A program made the translations under genes and the position numbers. From contig CAMPGW010000011.1 in assembly GCA_946885735.1 (NCBI GenBank), positions 1-49,949 of the forward strand: a stretch of 49,949 bases of DNA, written 5' to 3'. The DNA is from an uncultured Gammaproteobacteria bacterium (GTDB lineage Bacteria > Pseudomonadota > Gammaproteobacteria > Xanthomonadales > Xanthomonadaceae). The notes under the pieces are model-generated. The model was given only the letters and a program-made list of their open reading frames with translations. It was not told the origin of the DNA and ran no database searches. Below are positions 28,180 through 36,596 of the stretch, piece by piece (positions within the stretch are counted from its first letter, which is position 1; each line of letters opens with the position of its first letter).

Positions 28180-29049
28180 ATGGGCATGGACCGCCGCTTT
28201 GCGCAGGTCGACGTTTTCTCGCCGGCCCCGGGCCGCGGCAACCCGCTGGCGGTGGTGCAGGCCGACCCGGCGCTCGACGATGCCGCCATGCAGGCCATGG
28301 CCGCCTGGTTCGCTTTCGCCGAGACCACCTTCCTGCTGCCCCCGACGACGCCCGACGCGGACTATCGCCTGCGGATCTTCACCACGCGGCAGGAGATCGC
28401 TTTCGCCGGGCACCCAAGCATCGGCAGCGCCTTTGCCGCGGTGAGCCTGGGATTGCTGCCCGTACCCGCTTCGGGCGAGCTGCGGCAGGAGTGCCTGGCC
28501 GGCGTGCTGCCCGTACGCGTGGAGACCCAGGCGGCTCACGTGCGGGTGCCGCGTTCGCGCCAGGTGGAGGCGCCGCCGGGCCACGCCCCGCTGTTGCGGG
28601 CTGCCATTGGCGACCGCCGACTGGGCGAGACCCCGCCAGCCCTGGTCGAAGGCGGTCGCCGCTGGTGGCTGGCCGAGCTCGCCGACGAGGGCCAGGTGCG
28701 CACGATGCAGCCGGATGCAGGCGCCATCCTCGCCCTCGCCCAGTCCACAGACAGCCTCGGCCTGTGCGTGTTCGCCCGCACGCCCGGTCGCGAGTTCGAC
28801 CTGGTGGTTCGCGCCTTCCCCCTCGGGGTGGGACTGGCCGAGGATCCCGCCTCGGGCGCCGCGAATGCCGCGGTCGCCGCCTTCCTCGACGAGGTCGGCG
28901 CGCTGGGGGGCCTGGGCCGGCGCTACTGCGCCAACCAGGGACGGGAGATGGGTCGTGATTCCCGGCTGTTGCTCGAGCTCGACGACCAAGGCCAGGTCTG
29001 GGTCGGCGGTCCCTGCCACCTGGTGGTGGACGGAACGCTGCGCTGGTAG
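28180..29049 (+). CDS. PhzF-family isomerase
   Basis: A 289-residue member of the PhzF/YddE family, which share a diaminopimelate-epimerase-like two-lobed fold. Family landmarks are QVDVFSPAPGRGNPLAVV, WFAFAETTFLLP with the conserved acidic residue, EIAFAGHPSIGSAFA and AEDPASGAANAAVAAF. The true substrate is unknown: no other phenazine gene is present, so a role in phenazine synthesis is not supported. The start at 28180 has a good Shine-Dalgarno (GGAAGGA). It is followed by a terminator hairpin. Confidence 0.9.
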   Translation: MGMDRRFAQVDVFSPAPGRGNPLAVVQADPALDDAAMQAMAAWFAFAETTFLLPPTTPDADYRLRIFTTRQEIAFAGHPSIGSAFAAVSLGLLPVPASGELRQECLAGVLPVRVETQAAHVRVPRSRQVEAPPGHAPLLRAAIGDRRLGETPPALVEGGRRWWLAELADEGQVRTMQPDAGAILALAQSTDSLGLCVFARTPGREFDLVVRAFPLGVGLAEDPASGAANAAVAAFLDEVGALGGLGRRYCANQGREMGRDSRLLLELDDQGQVWVGGPCHLVVDGTLRW

Positions 29050-29060
29050 CGCACAACGAA

Positions 29061-29082
29061 GAAGGGGCCCGAAGGCCCCTTC
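29061..29082. terminator. Bidirectional terminator hairpin
   Basis: A perfect 9-base stem, GAAGGGGCC at 29061-29069 and GGCCCCTTC at 29074-29082, closed by a CGAA tetraloop (TTCG on the other strand). It sits between the convergent phzF-like and glycine-zipper genes. There is no long T tract on the plus side; on the minus side TTCTTCG follows. The stable tetraloop stem supports termination in both directions. Confidence 0.75.
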
Positions 29083-29109
29083 CCGAACTTACTGCGATCC
29101 GCGCCGATA

Positions 29110-29760
29110 TCAGCGGCGGTTGCCCACGCCCCGCTCCTGCGGACGCACGTCCACGATCACGCGCATGGTGCGGCCCGGACGATAGTCCATCACCGCCTGG
29201 TACGTGTGGCCGGCGTAACGATAAGTGACCTCGTAACCGGCGATCTGCTCGCGGCCGCCGCCGTCATAGTTCACCACGGTGCGGCAGCGACGGACCACGC
29301 CCGAATTGTCGCGATACTCGTAGGCGTTGTTGTTGCGGTCGATGTTGTTGCCGATCGCGCCGCCGATCACCGCGCCGCCGATGGTGGCGGCCTTGCGGCC
29401 ATCACCCTTGCCGGCCTGGTTGCCGAGCGCGCCGCCGATCAGCGCGCCGATCAGGGTGCCGTTGGCGTTGCTGTCGCTGCCACCGCGGTAGAGGCGACCG
29501 TTGGAATCACGGTAGTAGCCGTCGTCGTAGGCGTTGGTGCGCTCGTTCCAGCACTCCTGGCTCTCATAGCCCTGGCTGGCGTAGCGGTCGTAGATGGGGC
29601 GCGCGCTGACCACCGTGGCGACGTCGCTGCGGGTGGTGCGGTCGTCGTTGTCGTAACGGGACTCGTAGCCCCGGCCGTAGTCCTGGTATCCGGCGACCGC
29701 GCCACCGGCGGCGGCAGCGGAGAGGGCCAGGGCAAGTGCGCTAACAGCGATGCGATTCAT
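29110..29760 (-). CDS. Exported glycine-zipper 2TM-domain protein
   Basis: A 216-residue envelope protein. The signal peptide is MNRIAVSALALALSAAAAGG. A Tyr/Asp/Arg-rich mature N-terminus (YQDYGRGYESRYDND) precedes the glycine-zipper segment GTLIGALIGGALGNQAG...IGGAVIGGAIGNNID at about residues 105-145. A conserved C-terminal domain (YEVTYRYAGHTYQAVMDYRPG) follows. It belongs to the group related to the rickettsial 17-kDa antigen; the mature N-terminus is not at a lipobox Cys, so it is probably not a lipoprotein. Role unknown, probably outer-membrane related. The 202 bases upstream of it hold no gene and no promoter I can name. Confidence 0.85.
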   Translation of the reverse strand: MNRIAVSALALALSAAAAGGAVAGYQDYGRGYESRYDNDDRTTRSDVATVVSARPIYDRYASQGYESQECWNERTNAYDDGYYRDSNGRLYRGGSDSNANGTLIGALIGGALGNQAGKGDGRKAATIGGAVIGGAIGNNIDRNNNAYEYRDNSGVVRRCRTVVNYDGGGREQIAGYEVTYRYAGHTYQAVMDYRPGRTMRVIVDVRPQERGVGNRR

Positions 29761-29962
29761 GAGGGGGCTCCAGACGCCTGGATTGGCGCGGAGCCACCAT
29801 ACCGGCGGCCAGCTAACCGCCACCTTAACCCGGAGCGGATTTGTGAACGAAGTTAATGCTGGCGACAGGTCCGAAGGGGTTCGGGCCATGCATTTCGCCC
29901 GAACCCGGACCTGCGGAGCCGCTTACGTGATGCAAATCGCCCCGATCGCCGCGAACGGCCGC

Positions 29963-30397
29963 TCAGGAAACCAGGCTGGCCTGCAGCGTGATCGGCACGC
30001 CGAGGGCGCGCGAGATCACGCAGTTCTGCTTGGCGTTGTCGGCGATCCCCGCGAAGGTGGCCTCGTCGATGCCCGGCACGGACGCCGACACCACCAGATC
30101 CACGCCGACCACGCTCGGCCCGCCGCCCTCGGTGTCCATGCGGACGTCGGCACGGGTATCGATGCGGGTCGCAGTGTGGCCGGCATTGCCGAGCATGAAA
30201 CCCAGGGCCATGCTGAAGCAGCCCGCATGCGCGGCGGCCAGCAATTCCTCCGGGTTGGTGCCCTTCTCCTCGCCGAAACGGGTGTTGTAGCTGTAGTTCT
30301 GCTCGGAGAACAGGCCGCTCTGCGGCGTGCTCATGGCGCCCTTGCCGGTCTTGAGGTCGCCCTGCCAATGCGCGGTCGCGGTTCGCTTGAAGCCCAT
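29963..30397 (-). CDS. osmC: OsmC peroxiredoxin-like protein
   Basis: A 144-residue OsmC-type organic hydroperoxide reductase. Hallmarks are KRTATAHWQGDLKTGKG, NPEELLAAAHAGCFSMAL with the peroxidatic Cys and its Glu, and AKQNCVISRAL with the resolving Cys. The start at 30397 has AGGGAG just upstream and gives the standard OsmC N-terminus; the frame continues six codons further. A CATAAT hexamer at 30435-30430 (minus) could be its -10. It is divergent from the EF-G-like gene. Confidence 0.93.
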   Translation of the reverse strand: MGFKRTATAHWQGDLKTGKGAMSTPQSGLFSEQNYSYNTRFGEEKGTNPEELLAAAHAGCFSMALGFMLGNAGHTATRIDTRADVRMDTEGGGPSVVGVDLVVSASVPGIDEATFAGIADNAKQNCVISRALGVPITLQASLVS

Positions 30398-30524
30398 GTC
30401 CTGCTCCCTGGTCATGCGGATGGGCCCCCATTATGCCCACGCAGGCTATCCGTACGATGACGGCTTGACCCGGCCGGGGTCCGGTAGGAGGCTAGCCCCA
30501 CGGAACCTGCAGGGAGAGGATGGC

Positions 30525-32573
30525 ATGGCCTACACCACCGCCCAGATCCGCAACGTGGCCCTGGCAGGCCACGCCGGCGCCGGCAAGACCACCCTGTTCG
30601 AAGCCCTGCTGCAGGCCGGCGGCGCGATCCAGGCGGCAGGCAGCATCGAACGCGGCACCACCGTCTCCGACCACGACCCGGTCGAACGCGCGCGTGGCCA
30701 CTCCCTCAACACTGCGATCGCCTCCACCGATCACGGCGGCATCCACGTCAACCTGATCGACACGCCCGGCTTTCCCGATTTCCGTGGGCCGACGCTGTCG
30801 GCGTTCTCGGCGGTGGAGACGGCCTGCGTGGTGGTCAACGCCGCGCACGGCGTGGAGTACGGCACGCGCCGGATGATGGACAACGCCAAGGCCCGACGCC
30901 TGTGCCGGGTGTTGGTGGTCAACAAGATCGATGCCGAGCCCGGGAAGCTGCGCGCCTTGATCGGCGAGCTGCGCGAAGCGTTCGGACCCGAGTGCCTGCC
31001 GATCAACCTGCCTTCCCGTGGCGGCAGCGCCGTGGTCGACTGCTTCTTCCAGCCGGACGGCGAGAGTGACGTCGAGGACGTCGCCGCGGCGCACCAGCGC
31101 ATCATCGACCAGGTGGTGGAAGTCAACGAGACGGTGATGGGCCGCTACCTGGAGGAAGGCGAGGAAGGCCTGTCCGGGCAGGAACTGCACGACGCCTTCG
31201 AACAATGCCTGCGCGAGGGCCACCTGGTGCCGATCTGTTTCGTGTCGGCGCGCAGCGGCGCCGGCGTGAAGGAACTGCTCGACCTGGCCGAGCGCCTGTT
31301 CCCCAGCCCGCTGGAGGGCAACCCGCCCGCCTTCGTCCGCGGCCAGGGCGCGGAGGCGCAGCCGATCACCCTGCAGGCCGACCCGCAGGCGCATGTCATC
31401 GCCGACGTCTTCAAGATCCTCAACGATCCCTTCGTCGGCAAGCTGAGCGTGTTCCGGGTGTTCCAGGGCACGGTGCGCCGCGACACGCAACTCTTCATCG
31501 ACGACGGACGCAAGGCCTTCCGGGTTGGCCACCTGTTCAAGCTGCGCGGCAAGGAACACGTGGAGATCGAGCAGGCGATCCCCGGCGACATCGCCGCAGT
31601 GGCCAAGGTCGAGGAGATCCACTTCGACGCGGTGTTGCACGATTCGCACGAGGACGATCACATCCACCTGGCGCCGATCGAGTTCCCGAAGCCGATGTTC
31701 GGCCTGGCCATCGAGGCCGCCGCGCGCGGCCAGGAGCAGAAGCTCGCGCAGGCCCTGCACAAGCTCGCCGAGGAGGACCCCGGCTTCGCCATCGAGCACA
31801 ACCCCGAACTCAATGAAACGGTCGTACGCGGCCTCGGCGAACTGCACCTGCGCGTGCTGCTGGAACGCATGAAGGAGCGCTACGGCGTCGAGGTGAAGTC
31901 GCGGCCGCCGCGCATCGCCTACCGCGAGACCGTCGGCGCCGCGGCCGAAGGCCACCACCGCCACAAGAAGCAGACCGGCGGCGCCGGCCAGTTCGGCGAG
32001 GTGTTCCTGCGCATCGAGCCGCTGGCACGCGGCGAAGGCTTCGAGTTCGTGGATGCGGTGAAGGGCGGCACCATCCCCGGCCAGTTCATCCCCGCCGTGG
32101 AGAAAGGCGTGCGCCAGGTGCTGCAGGGCGGCGCGGTCGCCGGCTACCCGCTGCAGGACGTGCGGGTGACCGTGTACGACGGCAAGTACCACGCCGTGGA
32201 CTCGAAGGAGATCGCCTTCGTCACCGCCGGCAAGAAGGCCTTCCTGGATGCGATCGCCAAGGCGCGGCCGCAGGTGCTCGAGCCGATCGTGGATCTGTCG
32301 GTGTCGGCCCCCGAAGCGCACATGGGCGACATCACCGGAGGGCTGGCGGCGAAGCGTGCGCGCATCAACGGCACCGATTCGGCCCGCGACGGCGAGGTGC
32401 TGGTGAAGGCGCAAGTGCCGCTGTCGGAGCTACGCGACTATGCGGCGGAGTTGAAGGGCGCGACCGGCGGGCGCGGGCGCTACCAGCTCGAGTTCAGCCA
32501 CTACGAGCCGGTGCCGTCGCCGGTGCAGAAGCAGTTGGTCGAGGCCTACAAGCCGCGGCACGATGAGGACTGA
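30525..32573 (+). CDS. EF-G-like translational GTPase, FusA2 type
   Basis: A 682-residue elongation factor G paralogue. G1 is GHAGAGKTT, G3 is DTPGFPDF, G4 is NKID and G5 is FVSARSG. All five EF-G domains appear present, ending with the domain V segment VVDLSVSAPEAHMGDITGGLAAKR. The switch I core reads RARGHSLNTAIA instead of the canonical RGITI, and the protein lacks the usual str-operon neighbours. It therefore belongs with FusA2-type paralogues rather than the housekeeping factor. These lack an agreed function. The start has an AGGGAGAGGA ribosome site. A Cdd1-like gene follows after 18 bases. Confidence 0.9.
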   Translation: MAYTTAQIRNVALAGHAGAGKTTLFEALLQAGGAIQAAGSIERGTTVSDHDPVERARGHSLNTAIASTDHGGIHVNLIDTPGFPDFRGPTLSAFSAVETACVVVNAAHGVEYGTRRMMDNAKARRLCRVLVVNKIDAEPGKLRALIGELREAFGPECLPINLPSRGGSAVVDCFFQPDGESDVEDVAAAHQRIIDQVVEVNETVMGRYLEEGEEGLSGQELHDAFEQCLREGHLVPICFVSARSGAGVKELLDLAERLFPSPLEGNPPAFVRGQGAEAQPITLQADPQAHVIADVFKILNDPFVGKLSVFRVFQGTVRRDTQLFIDDGRKAFRVGHLFKLRGKEHVEIEQAIPGDIAAVAKVEEIHFDAVLHDSHEDDHIHLAPIEFPKPMFGLAIEAAARGQEQKLAQALHKLAEEDPGFAIEHNPELNETVVRGLGELHLRVLLERMKERYGVEVKSRPPRIAYRETVGAAAEGHHRHKKQTGGAGQFGEVFLRIEPLARGEGFEFVDAVKGGTIPGQFIPAVEKGVRQVLQGGAVAGYPLQDVRVTVYDGKYHAVDSKEIAFVTAGKKAFLDAIAKARPQVLEPIVDLSVSAPEAHMGDITGGLAAKRARINGTDSARDGEVLVKAQVPLSELRDYAAELKGATGGRGRYQLEFSHYEPVPSPVQKQLVEAYKPRHDED

Positions 32574-32591
32574 CCAAGGGGAAGCACGGGC

Positions 32592-32909
32592 ATGGCGACG
32601 GTAGCACCACGGCGGGCGCGCAACGCGAAGGCCGCGGATGCGGCCTCGGCGATGCGGCTGGAGGACATTCCGAATATCGGGCCTTCGATCGCCGACGATT
32701 TGCGCGCGCTCGACATCTTCGAGCCGGCGCAGCTGGCGGGACAGGACCCGTATGCGCTCTACCGGCGCCTCACCCTGCGCGCGGGCGTGGTTCTCGACCC
32801 CTGCCTGTGCGACGCCTTCATCGCCGCCGTGCGCTTCATGGAAGGCGGGCCCGTGCGCCCATGGTGGTACTACACCACCGAGCGCAAGGCCCGGCTCGCC
32901 ATGGGCTGA
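32592..32909 (+). CDS. Cdd1-family (helix-hairpin-helix) small protein
   Basis: A 105-residue protein of the family named pathogenicity locus/Cdd1. It has a helix-hairpin-helix-like core, LEDIPNIGPSIADDLRALDI, followed by the conserved tail DPYALYRRLT...DPCLCDAFIAAVRFMEGG and PWWYYT. The helix-hairpin-helix suggests nucleic-acid contact, but no activity is established. It is 18 bases downstream of the EF-G-like gene with its own Shine-Dalgarno (AAGGGGAAG), so the two are probably co-transcribed. Convergent to the SET-domain gene. Confidence 0.84.
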   Translation: MATVAPRRARNAKAADAASAMRLEDIPNIGPSIADDLRALDIFEPAQLAGQDPYALYRRLTLRAGVVLDPCLCDAFIAAVRFMEGGPVRPWWYYTTERKARLAMG

Positions 32910-32939
32910 GGCCTCCGCGGAGCCGAGTGCCCGCGCGGT

Positions 32940-33434
32940 TCAACCCTTGCGCGTGGCGGTTTTCGGCTTGCGCTTGGGCTGCAGCATCGTCCCGGTGCAC
33001 TTCGCCGAGCCGCAGCGGCAGGCCCAGAGCTTCTTCAGCCGCGCGGTGTGCGGCTCGTCGAGGACGATGCCGTAGTTGTAGGTCAGTTCCTCGCCAGGCT
33101 TGATGGCGCGGCGGGCCTCGATGAACACCTTGTCGCGCGCCGGATCCTCGTCCTCGTCCTCCACCGTCACCGCTTCGCAGTTCGGATCGCAGCTGTGATT
33201 GATCCAGCGCGCGGCGTTGCCTTCGACATTCGCGTCGATCACGTAGGTGTCGTTGAGGGTGAACAGGAAGGTGTGGCCGGTTTCCACGTCGTCGGCGTAC
33301 ACGCGGTCCACTTCCTTGTGGGTACGCAGCCGACCCTTGTACTCGATCAGGCGTTCGCCCTTGCGGATCGGGGCCACGGCGAACACGCCGTTGCCATGGA
33401 TTTGCGAACGGCGGGTGGCGATCTTGGCAGGCAT
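32940..33434 (-). CDS. SET-domain lysine methyltransferase-like protein
   Basis: A 164-residue protein built almost only of a SET domain with a post-SET zinc cluster. Seen motifs: SQIHGNGVFAVAPIRKGERLIEY (pre-core), NHSCDPNCEAV (SAM and lysine site), GEELTYNYGI with the catalytic Tyr, and CRCGSAKCTGTM (three zinc ligands, the fourth being the Cys of the NHSCDPNC box). The substrate in a bacterium is unknown. The ATG at 33434 starts right before the SET core; an ATG at 33464 would add ten residues and no ribosome site decides between them. The C-terminus is Lys/Arg-rich. Confidence 0.87.
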   Translation of the reverse strand: MPAKIATRRSQIHGNGVFAVAPIRKGERLIEYKGRLRTHKEVDRVYADDVETGHTFLFTLNDTYVIDANVEGNAARWINHSCDPNCEAVTVEDEDEDPARDKVFIEARRAIKPGEELTYNYGIVLDEPHTARLKKLWACRCGSAKCTGTMLQPKRKPKTATRKG

Positions 33435-33503
33435 GGGCAAACTGGGCTGGGAGGAAGCCGGCATTGTCGCCTACTTGGAGGCGAACCGTGACGGCGACAC
33501 GCA

Positions 33504-33531
33504 TTGACGACCGGCAGTGCGGTGCTAGGCT
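33504..33531 (+). promoter_or_regulatory. Candidate promoter of the cupredoxin-EAL-barrel operon
   Basis: A -35 hexamer TTGACG at 33504-33509 (five of six) is followed after 16 bases by TAGGCT at 33526-33531 (three of six, with the key TA and final T). Transcription would start near 33538, about 41 bases before the ATG at 33579. Pattern-based prediction only. Confidence 0.45.
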
Positions 33532-33578
33532 GGACTTCGCTGGCCCAGCGCCAGCGCTGGCGGCGCGAGGAGGCGACC

Positions 33579-34247
33579 ATGGACATCCTGACTGGCCTGG
33601 CATTGGCGGCGTCCCTCATGGCGTCCCAGGCGACGACGCCCGCGCCGGCCGCGCCGCTCGACGTGGCAGTGACCGACGCCCGCGGCCGGCCCGTCGCCGA
33701 TGCCATCGTCACGGTCGAGGCCCGGGGCAGCGCGGGACGTCCAGCCCGGGTTTCGCCGGCGAAAGCCCCTTCCACGCATGTCATCGACCAGGCGGGCCTG
33801 GTGTTCCTGCCCTACCTGCAGGTGTTCCGCCCGGGCGATCGCGTCGTGTTCCGCAACAGCGACCGCACCCAGCACCACGTCTATTCGTTCTCGCAGGCCA
33901 AGGCCTTCGAGTTCGTGCTCAAGCCCGGGGAAAGTTCGACGCCGCTGGTGCTGGACCAGGTCGGCGTCATCTCGGCTGGCTGCAACATCCACGACGCGAT
34001 GATCACCTACCTGTTCGTGACCGATGCGCCCTGGGTCGAGCGGACGCCCGCTTCCGGCCGGGTGCGCCTGCAGGACTTGCCCGCCGGGCGTTTCTCGGTG
34101 CGGGTCTGGCATCCTCGCCTGCGGCCGGGCCGGACGGCCCTCCCGCGCGAGATAGAGATCAATGGCAAGCCGCGCCAGCTCGCGTTCGCGCTGACGCTGC
34201 TGCCCGACCCGCGCCGCCGCGCCGACCCCGAACGCCCGGGCTACTAA
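33579..34247 (+). CDS. Periplasmic cupredoxin-like protein (methylamine-utilisation-like family)
   Basis: A 222-residue exported protein. Residues 1 to about 24 are a signal peptide. A short carboxypeptidase-regulatory-like strand region follows (LDVAVTDARGRPVADAIVTVEA), then a cupredoxin domain. Candidate copper ligands are His in SDRTQHHVYSF and Cys, His and Met in SAGCNIHDAM, the order expected for a plastocyanin-type site. A second beta domain ends the protein. GAGGAGG at 33567-33573 is a strong ribosome site and fixes the start. Nine bases separate it from the membrane EAL protein. It may be a copper or redox sensor module for that protein, which is inference. Confidence 0.82.
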   Translation: MDILTGLALAASLMASQATTPAPAAPLDVAVTDARGRPVADAIVTVEARGSAGRPARVSPAKAPSTHVIDQAGLVFLPYLQVFRPGDRVVFRNSDRTQHHVYSFSQAKAFEFVLKPGESSTPLVLDQVGVISAGCNIHDAMITYLFVTDAPWVERTPASGRVRLQDLPAGRFSVRVWHPRLRPGRTALPREIEINGKPRQLAFALTLLPDPRRRADPERPGY

Positions 34248-34256
34248 GGACCGGTC

Positions 34257-36596
34257 GTGGGCTTTCGATTCAAGCTCGCCTCCCTGCTGGTCGCCACCCT
34301 GGTCGCGGTGCAGGTGGCGACCGCGGCGCTGGTCTATTCGATCACCCGCGGTGAACTGATAGACGAGGGCAAGCGCCAGCTCGGCGTCGCCAGCACCGCC
34401 TTCACCCGCCAGGTGGACGACGTCTCCACGCGCGTGGCCTCGAGCGTGCAGGTATTGGCGCTCGACTACGCACTACGTTCGGCCATCGCCCAGCACGACC
34501 AGGCGACGGTGCGCTCGGCCCTGGCCAACCATGGACGCCGGGTCGGCGCAACGCGCATGCAATTGGTGGACGTCGCCGGACGCATCGAAGTGGACACCGC
34601 CGATGCGGGCGCACCGGGCGACGCCTTCGCGCATCCGGACCTGCTCGACCGCGCGCTCGACCAGCCGGCCGCCGCGGTGGTCGCGATCGATGGCGGCGCC
34701 TACTGGATGGTCGCGGTACCCGTATTCGCGCCCGACCTGGTGGCGGTGGTGGCCGCCACCTTGCCGATGGACGAAGCGGTGCTGACGCGACTGCAGGACC
34801 AGTCGGTGTTGCCTCGCAATATCGAACTGGCCAGCCGCGACCGTGCCGGGCACTGGCAGTCGCTCGCCCGCGGGCGGGACAGCGCCGCGCTCGGGCCTGC
34901 GCTCCCAAGCTCCGGCGAACCGCGCGCGGGCGCGCACCTGGCCAACCTGGACGGTCGCGAATACCTGGTGCAAACGGTCTGGCTGGCACGTACCGCAGAC
35001 AGCCTGCCGGTAGCGGCGGTACTGGCCTACTCGGTGGATGAAGCCCTGCGGCCCTACCAGCAGGTGGGCGTGGCGTGGGCCTTGCTGCTGAGCCTGGGCT
35101 TGGCCGCCGGCGTGCTCGGCGCCTTCCTGATCGCACGCAGGGTGTCACGCCCGGTGGAAGCGCTGGCGGCCTCGGTGCGCCGAATCGAGGCAGGTGATTA
35201 CCGACCGCCGGACGCCATCGCCAGCGGCGACGAAATAGGCGCGCTGTCCTCGGCCTTCGCGACCATGACCCAGGCGATCCGCGAGCGCGAGGCGCGCATC
35301 CTGCACCAAGCCGGGCACGACCAGGCCACGGGCCTGGCCAACCGCATGGCCGCCGGCGTGGCGATAGACGCCACGCGCCAGGCCAGCCCCAGGGCTTCCG
35401 CCGCCTTGTTGCTGGTGGGCCTGGGTCGCCTGTCGGAGGTGATCAAGACGATGGGCCACGACGTCGGCGATCGCCTGATGCGCGAAGCCGCGCAGCGCCT
35501 GGCACGCATGGCCCTGCCCGTGGCCCCCGCGCGGGCCAGCGACTCGGAATTCGCGGTGTTCCTGGCCGGGTGCCAGGGACCGGAAGCGATCGCCACGGCC
35601 TTCCGGTGCATCGATGCCCTGTCCCTGCCCTACCAGGAGCCGGGGCTGAGCGTGGACATGTCGCCCGCCGTCGGCATCGCCCTCGCCCCGGTGCATGGAA
35701 ACGACGCCGACACACTGATCAGGCACGCCAGCGTGGCCTTGCTGACCGCGCTTTCGGCCGAGGATCCCGCCGTGGTCTACGACCCGCAGGCCGATCCGCA
35801 TCGGCCCGATCGCCTGTCATTGATGGCGGACCTGCGCGAGGCCGTGGACGGAGACCAGCTGAGCCTGCACTACCAGCCCAAACTCAATCTCGCCACGGGC
35901 CGCGTCGACGGCGCCGAAGGCCTGGCACGCTGGAGGCATCCGGTGCTGGGCTCGGTGCCACCGGACCAGTTCATCGCCCTGGCCGAGGAAACCGGCAACA
36001 TCCGCCGGGTCACGCGCTGGGCGCTGGCCGCCGGCATTGCCCAGGCCCGGCGCTGGAGCACGGGCGACCCGCCGATCCGCATCGCGGTCAACGTCTCGGC
36101 CCGGGACCTCGGCGACGAGGAACTGCCGCGGCGGATCGCCGACTTGCTGGCCGCGCATCGCGTGGCGGCCTCGAGCCTCTTGCTCGAGGTCACCGAGAGC
36201 GCGGTGATGAGCCGGCCGGAAGTGGCCATCCGCATCCTGCGCCGCCTCGCTGACCTGGGCATCGACCTGGCGATCGATGATTTCGGCGTGGGCCAATCCT
36301 CCTTCGCCTACCTGCGGCAGTTGCCGGTGCGCGAACTCAAGATCGATCGCCTGTTCACCCGGCGCATTGCCGAAGCGGCGGCCGATCGCGCGATCGTGCG
36401 CTCGATCGTCGAACTCGGCCATCACCTGGGCTATCGCGTTACCGCCGAGGGCGTGGAAGACCAAGCCACGCTCGACTTCCTCGTGAAGGTCGGCTGCGAC
36501 CACGCCCAGGGCTACTGGATTTCGCGACCGTTGCCCGAGCCGGAATTCGAGGCCTTCATCGCCGGCCGCGCGCTTGCCCTGCAGGCCGCGAGGTGA
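34257..36596 (+). CDS. Membrane GGDEF(degenerate)-EAL c-di-GMP phosphodiesterase with periplasmic sensor
   Basis: A 779-residue inner-membrane protein starting at GTG 34257, with AAGGA six bases upstream. Order: TM1 (about 8-30), a periplasmic sensor of about 230 residues that looks like a CACHE-type fold, TM2 (about 262-288), HAMP, a GGDEF-like domain (about 365-510), and EAL (about 520-775). The GGDEF signature reads SDSEF, so cyclase activity is unlikely. The EAL site looks complete: GAEGLARW, NVSARDL, LEVTESAV, AIDDFGVGQSS, LKIDR and AEGVED. It should hydrolyse c-di-GMP in response to a periplasmic cue. It overlaps the next gene by four bases (GTGA). Confidence 0.9.
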   Translation: MGFRFKLASLLVATLVAVQVATAALVYSITRGELIDEGKRQLGVASTAFTRQVDDVSTRVASSVQVLALDYALRSAIAQHDQATVRSALANHGRRVGATRMQLVDVAGRIEVDTADAGAPGDAFAHPDLLDRALDQPAAAVVAIDGGAYWMVAVPVFAPDLVAVVAATLPMDEAVLTRLQDQSVLPRNIELASRDRAGHWQSLARGRDSAALGPALPSSGEPRAGAHLANLDGREYLVQTVWLARTADSLPVAAVLAYSVDEALRPYQQVGVAWALLLSLGLAAGVLGAFLIARRVSRPVEALAASVRRIEAGDYRPPDAIASGDEIGALSSAFATMTQAIREREARILHQAGHDQATGLANRMAAGVAIDATRQASPRASAALLLVGLGRLSEVIKTMGHDVGDRLMREAAQRLARMALPVAPARASDSEFAVFLAGCQGPEAIATAFRCIDALSLPYQEPGLSVDMSPAVGIALAPVHGNDADTLIRHASVALLTALSAEDPAVVYDPQADPHRPDRLSLMADLREAVDGDQLSLHYQPKLNLATGRVDGAEGLARWRHPVLGSVPPDQFIALAEETGNIRRVTRWALAAGIAQARRWSTGDPPIRIAVNVSARDLGDEELPRRIADLLAAHRVAASSLLLEVTESAVMSRPEVAIRILRRLADLGIDLAIDDFGVGQSSFAYLRQLPVRELKIDRLFTRRIAEAAADRAIVRSIVELGHHLGYRVTAEGVEDQATLDFLVKVGCDHAQGYWISRPLPEPEFEAFIAGRALALQAAR

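Noticed and set aside
28180..29049. Phenazine biosynthesis cluster
   Set aside because: Only a PhzF-fold protein is present; none of phzA/B/C/D/E/G is near, and PhzF relatives are widespread with other roles.
30465..30494. Promoter TTGACC plus a -10 before the EF-G-like gene
   Set aside because: TTGACC at 30465-30470 is attractive, but no acceptable -10 lies at 16-18 bases; the best hexamer is at 14.
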